A stretch of DNA of 40,214 bases, taken from an uncultured Butyricicoccus sp. (GTDB lineage: Bacteria > Bacillota > Clostridia > Oscillospirales > Butyricicoccaceae). This document shows positions 22,317 through 33,708 of this stretch, one piece after another (the first letter of the stretch is position 1; each line of letters begins with the position of its first letter). A model generated the notes under the pieces. The model was not told the DNA's origin. It saw only the letters and a list, made by a program, of their open reading frames with translations, and did no database searches. Both the position numbers and the translations under genes were made by a program. The stretch covers positions 1 through 40,214 of the forward strand of contig CALWUF010000026.1 in assembly GCA_944384655.1 (NCBI GenBank). The letters are read 5' to 3'.

Positions 22317-23438
22317 CTAGTGCGTTTGCGCCGCGTCAAGCGCGGCGAGAATGATGGGATTGGAAATCAGGAATCCGGCGTCGGTGAGACGCCAGCGGGT
22401 TCCTGTATGATTGATGTAGGTTTGCGGAAAGGCGGCAAGCGCCTGCTCAATGGGGACGGGGTCGCGCCCGAACGCGGTGCGGTAGTGGGCGGCATCCCAG
22501 CCATCCGACGTGCGCAGCGAGAGCATGATATATTCCGATGCGCGGTCAACGGTCTCGTCTTCCATCACGGGATGTGCATCGCCCGCCAGCCATGCGCCAA
22601 GATCGCGCGGCCATGCCAGGCGTTGCCCATTGAAATCGGCATGTGCGCCCGGACCGAAGCCCAGATAGGGCGATTGCGACCAATACCGGCTGTTGTGCCG
22701 GCTGCGCAGCTGCGGCGTCCGCGCAAAATTGGAAATTTCATAGTGTTCAAAACCTGCCTGCGCCAGCTTTTCACACAACAGCAGATACATATCCGCCTGT
22801 GTATCTTCATCGGGCACGACCGGGTTTTCACGGCCCAATGGCGTATGCGGTTCGACGGTCAGCCCATAACAGGAGACATGTTCCGGTTCCAGTGCAAGCA
22901 ATGCGTCGATGGAGTGGGAGAGCTGTGCAAGGGTCTGCCCGGGTAATGCATACATCAAATCGACGCTGATATTGTCAAAACCCGCATATCTGGCGCGGAG
23001 ATAGGCGTCCTGTGCCTGTGCAAAGGTATGGATGCGCCCAATCGCGCGAAGTTCCGTATCCTGTGCGGACTGGATGCCCATGGATAACCGTCCCACGCCG
23101 GCAGCATGGGAACGGGATAAAAATTCATCTGTCATCGAATCCGGATTGGCTTCTGCGGTAATTTCCGCATCCGAATCGACGGTATACAGCCGATGGATCT
23201 GCTCCAATAGTTGTGCGATCCGCGTACCGCCCAACAGGCTGGGTGTACCGCCGCCCAAATAAATGGTATCGATGGTATATGCGGTACAGTCCGGCGCTGC
23301 CTGTGCGAGCTGTACCGACAGGCGGTGCATATAGTCATCCCAGAGCTGCGGCTGCCCTGCCAGGGAATAGAAATCACAATAGGCGCATTTTGCCGCGCAA
23401 AATGGCACATGGATGTAAAGACCGAGTTTATTCTTCAT
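22317..23438 (-). CDS. hemW: Radical SAM heme chaperone HemW
   Basis: 373 residues. Radical SAM cluster motif CxxxCxxC at Cys14, Cys18, Cys21 ([14 protein letters not shown]), then [30 protein letters not shown], and the C-terminal HemN-like domain ([19 protein letters not shown]). HemW delivers heme to target proteins; it is often misnamed coproporphyrinogen oxidase (HemN). The Cys content and adjacency to lepA favour HemW. Start at 23438 overlaps the lepA stop by 11 bp; the longer frame to 23651 is inside lepA. Confidence 0.92.
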   Translation of the reverse strand: MKNKLGLYIHVPFCAAKCAYCDFYSLAGQPQLWDDYMHRLSVQLAQAAPDCTAYTIDTIYLGGGTPSLLGGTRIAQLLEQIHRLYTVDSDAEITAEANPDSMTDEFLSRSHAAGVGRLSMGIQSAQDTELRAIGRIHTFAQAQDAYLRARYAGFDNISVDLMYALPGQTLAQLSHSIDALLALEPEHVSCYGLTVEPHTPLGRENPVVPDEDTQADMYLLLCEKLAQAGFEHYEISNFARTPQLRSRHNSRYWSQSPYLGFGPGAHADFNGQRLAWPRDLGAWLAGDAHPVMEDETVDRASEYIMLSLRTSDGWDAAHYRTAFGRDPVPIEQALAAFPQTYINHTGTRWRLTDAGFLISNPIILAALDAAQTH

Positions 23439-25239
23439 CCAGTTTGAGTACGGCCATAAATGCTTCCTGCGGCACCTGGACAGAGCCGAGGGCGCGCATG
23501 CGCTTTTTGCCTTCTTTCTGTTTTTCGAGCAATTTTTTCTTTCGCGTGATATCGCCGCCATAACATTTGGCAAGCACGTCCTTGCGCATCGCCTTAATGG
23601 TCTCCCGTGCGATGATCTTGTTGCCGATGGCAGCCTGAACCGGCACTTCAAACAGTTGGCGCGGGATATTTTCCTTCAGCTTTTCGACGATTTTGCGGGC
23701 GCGTCCATAGGCCTTGTCCGTGTGGACGATGAAGGACAGCGCATCGACGGGATCGCCGTTGAGCAGGACGTCCAGCTTGACCAGGCTGGACCGGCGGTAA
23801 CCGATCCATTCATAGTCGAGCGATGCATAGCCGCGTGTGCGCGATTTGAGCGCGTCAAAGAAATCATAGATGATTTCACCCAACGGCAGTTCATAATGCA
23901 GTTCCACGCGGTCGGTGTCGATGTACTGCATATCTTTATAAATCCCGCGCCGTTCCTGGCACAGCTCCATGATGTTGCCGACATATTCGCTCGGCGTCAT
24001 GATATTCGCCTTGACATAGGGTTCTTCGGCATAGTCCAGCGTGGTGGGATCGGGATAATTGAGCGGATTGTCGATATATTCCTCCTCGCCGTCCGTGCGT
24101 TTGATTTTATAGATGACGCTGGGCGCTGTGGTGATCAGATCGAGGTCATATTCGCGTTCCAGACGTTCCTGAATGATTTCCATGTGCAGCAGACCGAGGA
24201 AACCGCAGCGGAAACCAAAGCCGAGGGCAATGGAGCTTTCCGGCTCAAAGGTCAGGGAAGCGTCGTTCAATTGGAGTTTTTCCAACGCATCGCGCAGGTC
24301 GGGATATCGTGCGCTGTCTGCCGGATATACGCCCGAAAAGACCATCGGCTGTACTTTGCGATAGCCGGGCAGCGGTGCGGCGGCACGATTTTCCGTGCCG
24401 GTTACGGTGTCGCCCACACGCGTATCGGATACATTTTTGATGGAAGCGGTGAAATAACCGACTTCGCCGGCGCACAGACCGTCTGCGGACGGCTCAAGCG
24501 ACAGCGGATGCATATAGCCTGTTTCGACAACCTGAAACTGTGCGCCGGTCGCCATCATGGAAACCTTCATACCGGGCTTGATACAGCCCTCCATCAGGCG
24601 GATATAGACAATCACGCCGCGATATGCGTCATATTGGCTGTCAAAAATCAGGGCGCGCAGCGGCGCATCCGGATCGCCGTCCGGCGCAGGGATATCGCTG
24701 ACAATGCGTTCCAGCACGTCCTGGATGTTGATGCCCATTTTGGCAGATACTTCCGGCGCATCTTCGGCGGGGATGCCGATGATTTCCTCAATTTCGTGCT
24801 TGGCACGTGCCGGATCGGCAGAAGGCAAATCGATTTTATTGACAACCGGCAAGACTTCCAGCCCGTGTTCAATGGCGAGATAGGTGTTGGCCAGTGTCTG
24901 TGCTTCAATGCCCTGTGTGGCGTCTACGACGAGCACTGCGCCTTCACAGGCGGCAAGTGAGCGCGATACTTCATAATTGAAGTCCACATGACCGGGCGTA
25001 TCGATCAGGTTCATCTGATATGTGTTCCCGTCCTGCGCTTCGTAGTCCATGCGCACCGCACGGGCTTTGATTGTAATGCCGCGCTCCCGTTCCAGATCCA
25101 TATTATCCAACAACTGGCTTTCCATTTCACGTTGGGTCACGGTATGGCATTGTTCCAACAGGCGGTCAGCGAGTGTAGATTTGCCGTGGTCGATGTGCGC
25201 CACAATCGAAAAATTGCGGATGAGAGATTGATCTTTCAT
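23428..25239 (-). CDS. lepA: Elongation factor 4 (LepA)
   Basis: 603 residues, the typical LepA length. GTPase motifs: AHIDHGKST (14-22), [16 protein letters not shown]; then the LepA-specific C-terminal domain ending in [20 protein letters not shown]. It binds ribosomes and has been proposed to remodel or back-translocate them under stress. AAGGAG is 6 bases before the ATG at 25239; the frame's extension to 25269 has no such site. First gene of a leftward operon with hemW, UPF0237 and UPF0210. Confidence 0.97.
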   Translation of the reverse strand: MKDQSLIRNFSIVAHIDHGKSTLADRLLEQCHTVTQREMESQLLDNMDLERERGITIKARAVRMDYEAQDGNTYQMNLIDTPGHVDFNYEVSRSLAACEGAVLVVDATQGIEAQTLANTYLAIEHGLEVLPVVNKIDLPSADPARAKHEIEEIIGIPAEDAPEVSAKMGINIQDVLERIVSDIPAPDGDPDAPLRALIFDSQYDAYRGVIVYIRLMEGCIKPGMKVSMMATGAQFQVVETGYMHPLSLEPSADGLCAGEVGYFTASIKNVSDTRVGDTVTGTENRAAAPLPGYRKVQPMVFSGVYPADSARYPDLRDALEKLQLNDASLTFEPESSIALGFGFRCGFLGLLHMEIIQERLEREYDLDLITTAPSVIYKIKRTDGEEEYIDNPLNYPDPTTLDYAEEPYVKANIMTPSEYVGNIMELCQERRGIYKDMQYIDTDRVELHYELPLGEIIYDFFDALKSRTRGYASLDYEWIGYRRSSLVKLDVLLNGDPVDALSFIVHTDKAYGRARKIVEKLKENIPRQLFEVPVQAAIGNKIIARETIKAMRKDVLAKCYGGDITRKKKLLEKQKEGKKRMRALGSVQVPQEAFMAVLKLDEE

Positions 25240-25329
25240 GATTACTCCTTTTGCACTGCGCAGAAGCAAAGCTGCTGCGCAGCAGGCGTTCGCGGCGGCA
25301 GGTATGACCGCCGTTTTATCGTAAATACT

Positions 25330-25358
25330 AGTATATCATAGCATTTCGTGTGCGACAA
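25330..25358 (-). promoter_or_regulatory. Promoter of the lepA operon
   Basis: Minus strand TTGTCG (25358-25353), 17-base spacer, TATACT (25335-25330), giving an ~80-nt structured leader. Confidence 0.72.
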
Positions 25359-25595
25359 CGGAAATTGCGCATAAATACAACCGAAAACTTCCGTTGATGT
25401 ACGGCGCGCACAGGATCTTTTTCAAAAAAGCGACAGGGGTTTGAGGTTGTATCTCCAGCGAATCCGATGACAGGCATGCGAGATCTTCTATGAAAAAACT
25501 GCCCAAATTGAGCGGGAAAATTCCGGTCTAAACGGTCAATTTTACACCGGTTTTCAACATTCACAAATTATTCACAGAAATTCCTTGCCTTTTCC

Positions 25596-25624
25596 TTGAC
25601 ATTGAGGAGGACGGGTGGTATCTT
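25596..25624 (+). promoter_or_regulatory. Promoter of the hrcA-grpE-dnaK-dnaJ operon
   Basis: TTGACA (25596-25601), 17-base spacer, TATCTT (25619-25624). The CIRCE operator begins 4 bases later, covering the expected start point. Confidence 0.82.
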
Positions 25625-25628
25625 GTAT

Positions 25629-25655
25629 TTAGCACTCAGGGACGTTGAGTGCTAA
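25629..25655 (+). promoter_or_regulatory. CIRCE operator
   Basis: TTAGCACTC-N9-GAGTGCTAA: exact CIRCE consensus. HrcA binds it and represses the operon until heat shock titrates GroEL away; this is well established in Firmicutes. Confidence 0.98.
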
Positions 25656-25708
25656 CACTCGAAGTAAGACAGTGCCAAAGCACCCGGAGTCATCAGGAGG
25701 TGAATACC

Positions 25709-26749
25709 GTGGAGCTGTCCGCACGAAAGAAACTGATTTTAAAGACAATCATTGGCGACTACATTCGTACAGCAGAACCGGTTGGCTCCAAGGCCATTGC
25801 CAGCCGGCCGGAACTCGGATTTTCTTCCGCTACCATACGCAATGAAATGAGCGAGCTGGAGGAAATGGGGTATTTGGAGAAGCCACACACCTCTGCCGGA
25901 CGGATCCCGTCGCCCGCAGGCTATCGCCTGTATGTCGATGAGCTGATGGGTCAGCCAAACCTCACCGCCGCCGACATCGACTGCATCAATTCCGTCATGA
26001 AGCTCAAAGTCAAAGAGCTTGACCGAATGGTGTCCGAAGCCGGCAAGCTGATCTCCAACCTGACCGATTATACGACGCTTGCCGTCACACCGATGATGCA
26101 GCGCGTCACCATCCGGAAATTTCAGATCATATCGGTCAGCCCGGTGGATTTTGTCATCGTCGTCGTCACAGACAACGGCGTCGTCAAAAACAAGATGCTG
26201 CGCACGGCAACGCCGGTTACTGCCGATGAGGCCGAGTTGCTCACCTATGTGCTCAATCAGACATTGACCGGAATTCCAGTCGATGCCATCACACCGCAAC
26301 GGTTTGATATCGTCCGCCGCGCCGCAGGCGTCACCGCCCTGCTGACCATGGTTGCAGACTTCCTCGATGAGTTCATCGAGGAGATGAGCCAGCAGAAGGT
26401 ATTTTTACAGGGCGCATCCAAGCTGTTGGCGTATCCGGAATATAAGGATGTGCACAAGGCGCAGGAACTGTTGGATTTCATCTCGGATGAGAGCAATATG
26501 CCTGCCCTGCGGACATTTACCCGTGATATTGACGGCGTGCGCATCACCATTGGACCGGAAAACGGTACAGGACCGATGCAAAACGCAAGCATGGTCTATG
26601 CGACCTATAACATCGGCTCGGTTGGACGCGGTTTGATCGGCATTGTCGGTCCCACCCGGATGGATTACGCCAAGCTGTCCGCGCGACTGGCGTTGTTTTC
26701 CAAAGGGCTGAACCGCTTGATCGCCGAGACATTTTTCGAGGAAGACTAG
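25709..26749 (+). CDS. hrcA: Heat-inducible transcription repressor HrcA
   Basis: 346 residues. N-terminal winged helix (LILKTIIGDYIRTAEPVGSK, then SSATIRNEMSELEEMGYL and PHTSAGRIPS) followed by the HrcA dimerisation domain ending IGPTRMDYAKLSARLALFSK. It represses its own operon through CIRCE. The start is GTG at 25709, 8 bases after AGGAGG; the in-frame ATG at 25649 lies inside CIRCE and is not credible. First gene of the operon. Confidence 0.96.
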   Translation: MELSARKKLILKTIIGDYIRTAEPVGSKAIASRPELGFSSATIRNEMSELEEMGYLEKPHTSAGRIPSPAGYRLYVDELMGQPNLTAADIDCINSVMKLKVKELDRMVSEAGKLISNLTDYTTLAVTPMMQRVTIRKFQIISVSPVDFVIVVVTDNGVVKNKMLRTATPVTADEAELLTYVLNQTLTGIPVDAITPQRFDIVRRAAGVTALLTMVADFLDEFIEEMSQQKVFLQGASKLLAYPEYKDVHKAQELLDFISDESNMPALRTFTRDIDGVRITIGPENGTGPMQNASMVYATYNIGSVGRGLIGIVGPTRMDYAKLSARLALFSKGLNRLIAETFFEED

Positions 26750-26811
26750 CATCCCGTTGCATAGCATAGCATTACCCCGCCGCAGCGTTGCGGCGATGGA
26801 GGAGGAACAAC

Positions 26812-27375
26812 ATGGAAACGAAAGACAGCGCAGAGCAGGAAATTGTTCAGGAAACGGTGGAAACTGCTGCTGCGGAGCAGACGGCACAAGCTGCTGAAGC
26901 GGCTGAGGCGGAACAGGCTGAAAAAACAGAACCGACTGCGGAAGAAAAACTGCAAAAGCAGTTTGACGAGTTGAATGACCGTTATATGCGCATGGCTGCC
27001 GAATATGATAATTTCCGCAAGCGGGTTGCGAAGGAACGCGATATGATCCGCTCAGAGGCAACCGGAAAGGCACTGACTGCCATTCTTCCGATTTATGATA
27101 ACCTGGAGCGTGCATTGGCGCAGGAAACCGCCGATAGCGAATATAAAAAAGGCGTTGAAATGACAGCGCGGCAGTTTGAATCCGCGCTGGAGTCACTCGG
27201 TGTGGAAATCATCACTGCGGAGCCGGGCTCCGCATTTGATCCGACTGTACACAATGCAGTCATGCATATCGAGGATGAAACACTCGATGAAAATTGTATT
27301 GCGGAATGCTTCCAAAAGGGCTTCCGCCATGGCGACAAGATCATTCGCACAGCGATGGTCAAAGTTGCAAACTGA
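26812..27375 (+). CDS. grpE: Nucleotide exchange factor GrpE
   Basis: 187 residues. An acidic, Ala/Glu-rich N-terminal tail (to ~50), a long coiled coil (LNDRYMRMAAEYDNFRKRVA) and the GrpE C-terminal beta domain (VEIITAEPGSAFDPTVHNAV, then GFRHGDKIIRTAMVKVAN). It releases ADP from DnaK. GGAGGAGG precedes the ATG at 26812, itself preceded by a CGCCGCA/TGCGGCG hairpin (26778-26795) in the hrcA-grpE gap, a possible mRNA processing or stability element. Confidence 0.96.
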   Translation: METKDSAEQEIVQETVETAAAEQTAQAAEAAEAEQAEKTEPTAEEKLQKQFDELNDRYMRMAAEYDNFRKRVAKERDMIRSEATGKALTAILPIYDNLERALAQETADSEYKKGVEMTARQFESALESLGVEIITAEPGSAFDPTVHNAVMHIEDETLDENCIAECFQKGFRHGDKIIRTAMVKVAN

Positions 27376-27409
27376 ATGTATTTTGTGAAACAATATCTTT
27401 TCTTAATAG

Positions 27410-29272
<1,863 letters not shown>

Positions 29273-29292
29273 TCCAACATAAACAAGACGGC

Positions 29293-29317
29293 AGGCAGGT
29301 TGGGCTTCAACCTGCCT
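29293..29317 (+). other. Stem-loop in the dnaK-dnaJ gap
   Basis: AGGCAGGTTG (29293-29302), loop GGCTT, CAACCTGCCT (29308-29317): a perfect 10-bp stem without a T run. More likely an mRNA-processing or attenuating element that sets dnaJ below dnaK than a full terminator. No separate dnaJ promoter was recognised. Confidence 0.6.
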
Positions 29318-29438
29318 TGTCGGCTGTTCAGATCAGAAATTGTATCGGTCCGGACAGCCGCGAGAGAACCTCAGTTTTCATTCCGGCGACACGGTTCATC
29401 CCGGTTCGCCCCTTACATTTGCAGGAGGGTCATAGCAT

Positions 29439-30602
29439 ATGGCTGATAAAAGAGACTATTACGAGGTGCTTGGCGTCAGCAAGGGTGCGACCGATGACGA
29501 GATCAAAAAGGCGTACCGCAAGCTGGCAAAAAAATATCACCCCGATTTGAATAAAAATAACCCGGAAGCTGCCGAAAAATTTAAAGAAGCTGGAGAGGCA
29601 TATGAGATCCTGTCCGATAAGGAAAAACGCGCACGATATGATCAGTTTGGATTTGCCGGCGTCGATCCGAATTATGGCGCAGGGCAGGGCGGCTTCAGCG
29701 GCGGCTTTGGCGGCTTTGAAGACATTGATCTCGGCGATATTTTTGGCAGCTTTTTTGGCGGCGGTTTCGGCGGCAGTTCCTCACGGCAGAGCCGTGCCAA
29801 TGCGCCGCGTCAGGGTGAATCCATCCGTCGTTCCGTCGTATTGACCTTTGAAGAGGCGGCATTTGGCTGTGAGAAAGAGATCACCATTGACCGCATGGAA
29901 ACCTGTACCGAATGCGGCGGCACCGGTGCGGAAAAAGGGTATACACCGGAAACCTGTCCGACTTGCCATGGCACGGGTACCGTACAACAGACACAGCGGA
30001 CGCCGTTTGGCACGTTCTCCAGTTCTGCACCGTGTTCCAACTGCCGCGGTACGGGCAAGATCATGAAAAAACCGTGTAAAAAATGCCGTGGCACGGGTAC
30101 AGAGCGCCGCACCCGCACGCTCAAAGTTTCCATCCCGGCGGGTATCGATGACGGTCAGAGTGTTGCACTGCGCGGTCAGGGCGGCGCAGGGACAAACGGC
30201 GGTCCGGCAGGCGACGTCATTGTAACCGTATCCATCCGTCCCCATCCGCTGTTCCAGCGCGATGGCTATGACGTATGGTGTGAGGTCCCGATTTCGTATG
30301 CACAGGCATGTTTGGGCGACGAACTCATTGTTCCCACCGTGGACGGCAAGGTGGAATATACCATGCCGGCAGGTACACAGCCGGGAACGGTCTTCCGCAT
30401 GCGCGGCAAAGGCATTCAGATGGTCAATGGGCGAGGACGCGGTGACCAGTATGTCAAAGTCACACTTGAGGTGCCGAAGAATCTGAATGACCGGCAGAAG
30501 GAGCTGCTGCGCCAGTTAGAGGACAGCGACGCGCCGCAGAACCATCCGGGTCGCAAGTCATTCCGTGACAAGATGAAGGATCTGTTCGGCAAAAAAGATT
30601 GA
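29439..30602 (+). CDS. dnaJ: Chaperone DnaJ (Hsp40)
   Basis: 387 residues: J domain ([23 protein letters not shown] motif as YHPDLN), Gly/Phe-rich linker (~75-115), a zinc domain with four CxxCxGxG motifs ([32 protein letters not shown]) and the C-terminal substrate domains. Full-length type I DnaJ; stimulates DnaK ATPase. AGGAGGG is 9 bases before the ATG. Last gene of the CIRCE operon. Confidence 0.97.
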   Translation: MADKRDYYEVLGVSKGATDDEIKKAYRKLAKKYHPDLNKNNPEAAEKFKEAGEAYEILSDKEKRARYDQFGFAGVDPNYGAGQGGFSGGFGGFEDIDLGDIFGSFFGGGFGGSSSRQSRANAPRQGESIRRSVVLTFEEAAFGCEKEITIDRMETCTECGGTGAEKGYTPETCPTCHGTGTVQQTQRTPFGTFSSSAPCSNCRGTGKIMKKPCKKCRGTGTERRTRTLKVSIPAGIDDGQSVALRGQGGAGTNGGPAGDVIVTVSIRPHPLFQRDGYDVWCEVPISYAQACLGDELIVPTVDGKVEYTMPAGTQPGTVFRMRGKGIQMVNGRGRGDQYVKVTLEVPKNLNDRQKELLRQLEDSDAPQNHPGRKSFRDKMKDLFGKKD

Positions 30603-30613
30603 TGATATGTGGG

Positions 30614-30652
30614 AAAAAGCGTGTTGCACCATGGAGCAACACGCTTTTTTAT
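30614..30652 (+). terminator. Terminator of the dnaK operon
   Basis: AAAAAGCGTGTTGC (30614-30627) and GCAACACGCTTTTT (30636-30649), perfect pairing, 8-base loop, T run. Confidence 0.93.
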
Positions 30653-30673
30653 GGTTAATAAATGGCAATCAAA

Positions 30674-30702
30674 TTGACTTGTGTGTTCAAATATAGTACC
30701 AT
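30674..30702 (+). promoter_or_regulatory. Promoter of the membrane protein at 30748
   Basis: TTGACT (30674-30679), 17-base spacer, TACCAT (30697-30702), 46 bases before the ATG. Confidence 0.68.
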
Positions 30703-30747
30703 AAGGACAAATACGTACAGGAGAGCTTCCGAGAGAAAGGATATCGT

Positions 30748-32562
30748 ATGAATCATGATTTCTTTGGGCAACAGAGCCCATTCGAGGACAATCCATTTGG
30801 ACAGGGTCCGTTTGACAAGGGAAACCATCCGCCAAAGGTGGATTGGAAGCAGATGTTCCGTAAGTTGGGCAGGAAAAAGCCCGAAAAACCGCAGGAGAAG
30901 ACCAAAGGCAGCCGCATTGTACTGACGGCTGTGCTGTTTGTACTTCAATTATTTGTGCAGTTTTATGTTTCACTGCCGGCCATCAACATTCAGAGCACTG
31001 GATTCTGGGTGTTTGTGGGCGAAAATTTAATTATTCTGCTTGTGCTGACCAGCGTGCTGTGCAAAGGTTCGTTTGCATCCAACCTTCGCCGGGTGTGTCT
31101 GGCAGTGATCGGTGTGGGCGTCGTTGCATTTTTTGCGCTGGTGTTGCTGTCCAGCCCGATTTTACAGTCCCATCGCTATGCATCACTCATGCAGGATTCC
31201 ATCCAGCAGAAGGAAATTGAAGAATATACCCCCACCATTGACAATGTGCCGCTGCTCGATAAGGACAGCGCGACGCGTCTGGCCAACCGTGCGCTGGGCA
31301 ATCTGGTTGATGAAGTGTCGCAGTTCGAGCTGTATGACAGCTATCAGGTAACCGTTGACGGCGCGCCGGTTCGTGTCCAGCCGCTGGATTATGTGGGCTT
31401 TATCAAATGGTTTATGAACCGCAGCGAAGGGATTCCAGCGTATATTACCGTTGACATGAAGACGCAAAATACCCAAATTGTCCGTCTGGAAGAGGGCAAA
31501 GGCATGAAATATTCTCAGCAGGCATATTTTAATGACAATCTATTGCGGCATGTGCGCTTCCATTATCCGTGCGATATATTGGGCAGCCCACATTTTGAGC
31601 TGGATGAATCGGGTAACCCATATTGGGTCTATCCTGTGTTGGAACATGAAATCATGCTGTTCAGCGGTACCGACATCAAGGGCGTCATTACGGTTGATCC
31701 GGTGACAGGTGAATGTGTGCGCTATGAACAGGGCAGCATCCCGGATTGGATTGACAATGTATACAGCCCGGAAATTGTCATGCAGCAATATGACTGGTAT
31801 GGCAGCTATCAAAATGGCTGGCTCAACTCGGTGATTGGGCAGAAGGGTGTTGTACAGACCACAGAGGGATATAACTATATCCCCAAAGGCAATGACCTGT
31901 ATATCTACACCGGCGTGACATCGGTTGTCAGTGATGAATCCAACATCGGCTTTATTTTCACCAATTTGCGCACACGCGACACGGAATTTTATGAGATCGC
32001 AGGTGCAGAGGAATTTTCCGCGATGGAGAGTGCGGAAGGCGTAGTACAGCACCTCAATTATAATGCGACGTTCCCCATCCTGTTGATGATTGAAGGGCAG
32101 CCGACGTATACGGTGGCGCTCAAGGACAATGCAGGTCTGGTCAAACAGTATGGCATGGTCAATATGGCGCAGTATCAAATTGTAGCGACCGGCGCGAGCA
32201 TCCAGGATTGTCAGACCAATTACCGCAAGCTGCTCGAGAGCAGCGGCGCAGAAGTCACGCAGTCTGCAACAGAGGAAAAAACCGGCGTGATTGACGATGT
32301 GCGCACAGCGGTCATCAGTGGCACAACGTATTATTATATCCGTTTGCAGGGTGAGGAGGTATATTATATCCTCAGTGCAGCGGACAATGAGCAGGCTGTC
32401 CTGCTGAACACGGGCGACACCGTGACGCTGCATGTCGAGACGGCAGATGAAGGCAAGGAGCTGCAAAAAGCCGCGCTCGAAGGCGCGACAGCGGCAGAAG
32501 CCGCACAGCCTGAGACCGATACTGTGACGGAAGAAGCAGTACAAATCGACGGGCAGGAATAA
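30748..32562 (+). CDS. Large membrane-anchored protein of unknown function
   Basis: 604 residues. A Phe/Gly/Pro/Asn-rich cytoplasmic N-terminus (NPFGQGPFDKGNHPP, to ~57), three membrane helices (about 58-80, 86-106, 117-139), then a ~465-residue region, probably extracytoplasmic, with repeated beta-strand-rich segments (YPCDILGSPHFELDESGNPY, PVTGECVRYEQGSIPDW, YTGVTSVVSDESNIGFIFTN). The last ~100 residues (TGVIDDVRTAVISGTTYYYI to DTVTLHVE) look like a small beta-barrel (OB-like), followed by an Ala/Glu/Gln-rich tail. I do not recognise the family. GAGAAAGGA precedes the ATG. Monocistronic, flanked by terminators. Confidence 0.8.
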   Translation: MNHDFFGQQSPFEDNPFGQGPFDKGNHPPKVDWKQMFRKLGRKKPEKPQEKTKGSRIVLTAVLFVLQLFVQFYVSLPAINIQSTGFWVFVGENLIILLVLTSVLCKGSFASNLRRVCLAVIGVGVVAFFALVLLSSPILQSHRYASLMQDSIQQKEIEEYTPTIDNVPLLDKDSATRLANRALGNLVDEVSQFELYDSYQVTVDGAPVRVQPLDYVGFIKWFMNRSEGIPAYITVDMKTQNTQIVRLEEGKGMKYSQQAYFNDNLLRHVRFHYPCDILGSPHFELDESGNPYWVYPVLEHEIMLFSGTDIKGVITVDPVTGECVRYEQGSIPDWIDNVYSPEIVMQQYDWYGSYQNGWLNSVIGQKGVVQTTEGYNYIPKGNDLYIYTGVTSVVSDESNIGFIFTNLRTRDTEFYEIAGAEEFSAMESAEGVVQHLNYNATFPILLMIEGQPTYTVALKDNAGLVKQYGMVNMAQYQIVATGASIQDCQTNYRKLLESSGAEVTQSATEEKTGVIDDVRTAVISGTTYYYIRLQGEEVYYILSAADNEQAVLLNTGDTVTLHVETADEGKELQKAALEGATAAEAAQPETDTVTEEAVQIDGQE

Positions 32563-32565
32563 TGG

Positions 32566-32603
32566 AAAAAAGCAGGGGATGCGTAACCATCCCCTGCTTT
32601 TTG
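32566..32603. terminator. Bidirectional terminator
   Basis: AGCAGGGGATG (32571-32581) and CATCCCCTGC plus T (32588-32598) pair fully, flanked by A and T runs on both sides. It serves the convergent membrane-protein gene and the pot operon. Confidence 0.93.
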
Positions 32604-32616
32604 TATGAAGGAAACG

Positions 32617-33708
32617 TTATTTTGCTTTTACTTTGATCCACAATTCGGACAGCTTTTGACGCAGCACTTCATTGTCGCGGAAGACTTCATCCTTTTCGTA
32701 GCCGGAACGCGGGATATAGGCTTCATTGCCCTCGTAGACGCCCCCTTCCCCATACGCATCCGCCATGACTTCGGCATTGGATGAGGTATAGCCCACCGTC
32801 TCCGTGTTGTCCATCGATGCATCATAGGTCAGGACATAATTGATGAACAGATTGGCAAGCTCCGGATTGGCAGCGTTTTTCGGGATGACCATGGCGTCGC
32901 TCCAGATATTTGTGCCCTGATCGGGACAGTAATAGCCCATATCCGGGTTTTCCGACAGGATATATGCGGCGTCGCCGCTGTACACAATACCAATGTCTTT
33001 GATGCCGTTGATCATGTTGTCGATGATTTCATCGGTGACATAGACCGGATTCATCGTGTCATCGACGTTGCACAACCATTCATAGGCGGCGTCGATTTCC
33101 TCTTCGTTGTCGGTATTCATCGAATAACCCAGTGCTTTGAGCGCCATCATAAACGAATCGCGTTCGGAATCGTAGATATATAGCCGACCGGCATATTTTG
33201 TATTGGACAGGATGTTCCAGCCCTCGCGTTCGAGGTCGTCAAGGGAAACCGTATTTTTGTTGTAGACAATACCGACGGAACCCCAGAAATATGGGATGGA
33301 ATAGGTGTTGTCCACATCATAATCCAATCCGCGGCAGTCCTCGGACAGCAAATCAATGTTGGTGATGATCTCTTTGTCCAATGGCTGGAGATAGTTCTCC
33401 CTGATCAGACGTTCGATCATATAATCGGATGGGATGAGCACATCATAACTGTCGCCTGCGCTGAGCTTGGTGTACATCATCTCATTGGAGTCGAAATATT
33501 CCATGATCACATGACAATCATATTCCTCTTCAAAGTTTTCAATGAGGGTTTCACCGGTATATTCGCCCCAGTTATAAATTTTTAAGGTATCAGAATCGCC
33601 GGAAGAGGTGTTGGTTCCATCAAATTCTGTACCCGGTCCGCCACAGCCGGACAACAGACTGAGCAGCAATGCGCCGCTGAGTACGGCGGAAAGCCATCGG
33701 TGTTTCAT
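32617..33708 (-). CDS. potD: Spermidine/putrescine-binding lipoprotein PotD
   Basis: 363 residues. Lipoprotein signal with lipobox LLSGC (Cys22), then a type II binding protein of the PotD/PotF kind: LKIYNWGEYTGETLIENFEE, YFDSNEMMYTKL, DVLIPSDYMIERLI, and SIPYFWGSVGIVYN with the aromatic residues that line polyamine sites. It captures polyamines outside the membrane for PotABC. It overlaps potC by 4 bp and ends the operon. Confidence 0.95.
   Translation of the reverse strand: MKHRWLSAVLSGALLLSLLSGCGGPGTEFDGTNTSSGDSDTLKIYNWGEYTGETLIENFEEEYDCHVIMEYFDSNEMMYTKLSAGDSYDVLIPSDYMIERLIRENYLQPLDKEIITNIDLLSEDCRGLDYDVDNTYSIPYFWGSVGIVYNKNTVSLDDLEREGWNILSNTKYAGRLYIYDSERDSFMMALKALGYSMNTDNEEEIDAAYEWLCNVDDTMNPVYVTDEIIDNMINGIKDIGIVYSGDAAYILSENPDMGYYCPDQGTNIWSDAMVIPKNAANPELANLFINYVLTYDASMDNTETVGYTSSNAEVMADAYGEGGVYEGNEAYIPRSGYEKDEVFRDNEVLRQKLSELWIKVKAK

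Larger units (their letters stand above)
25240..25708. other. Divergent control region between lepA and hrcA
   Basis: 469 bases without a credible gene. The lepA leader (25240-25325) can fold into two GC-rich hairpins: the palindrome GCTGCTGCGCAGCAGC and a CGGCGGT/TGCCGCCG stem. A CAACGGAA/TTCCGTTG repeat (25356-25363 and 25389-25396) brackets the lepA -35. 25400-25590 shows nothing I recognise apart from AT-rich TTCACA repeats. The hrcA promoter and CIRCE are listed separately. Confidence 0.5.

Noticed and set aside
23656..24960. 434-codon plus-strand frame antisense to lepA
   Set aside because: LepA is unambiguous; the mirror frame has no domain features.
25328..25564. 78-codon minus-strand frame in the lepA-hrcA control region
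   Set aside because: No ribosome binding site, overlaps the lepA promoter, and composition looks random.
30748..32562. Membrane protein considered as part of the dnaK operon
   Set aside because: A perfect terminator and a new promoter separate them.
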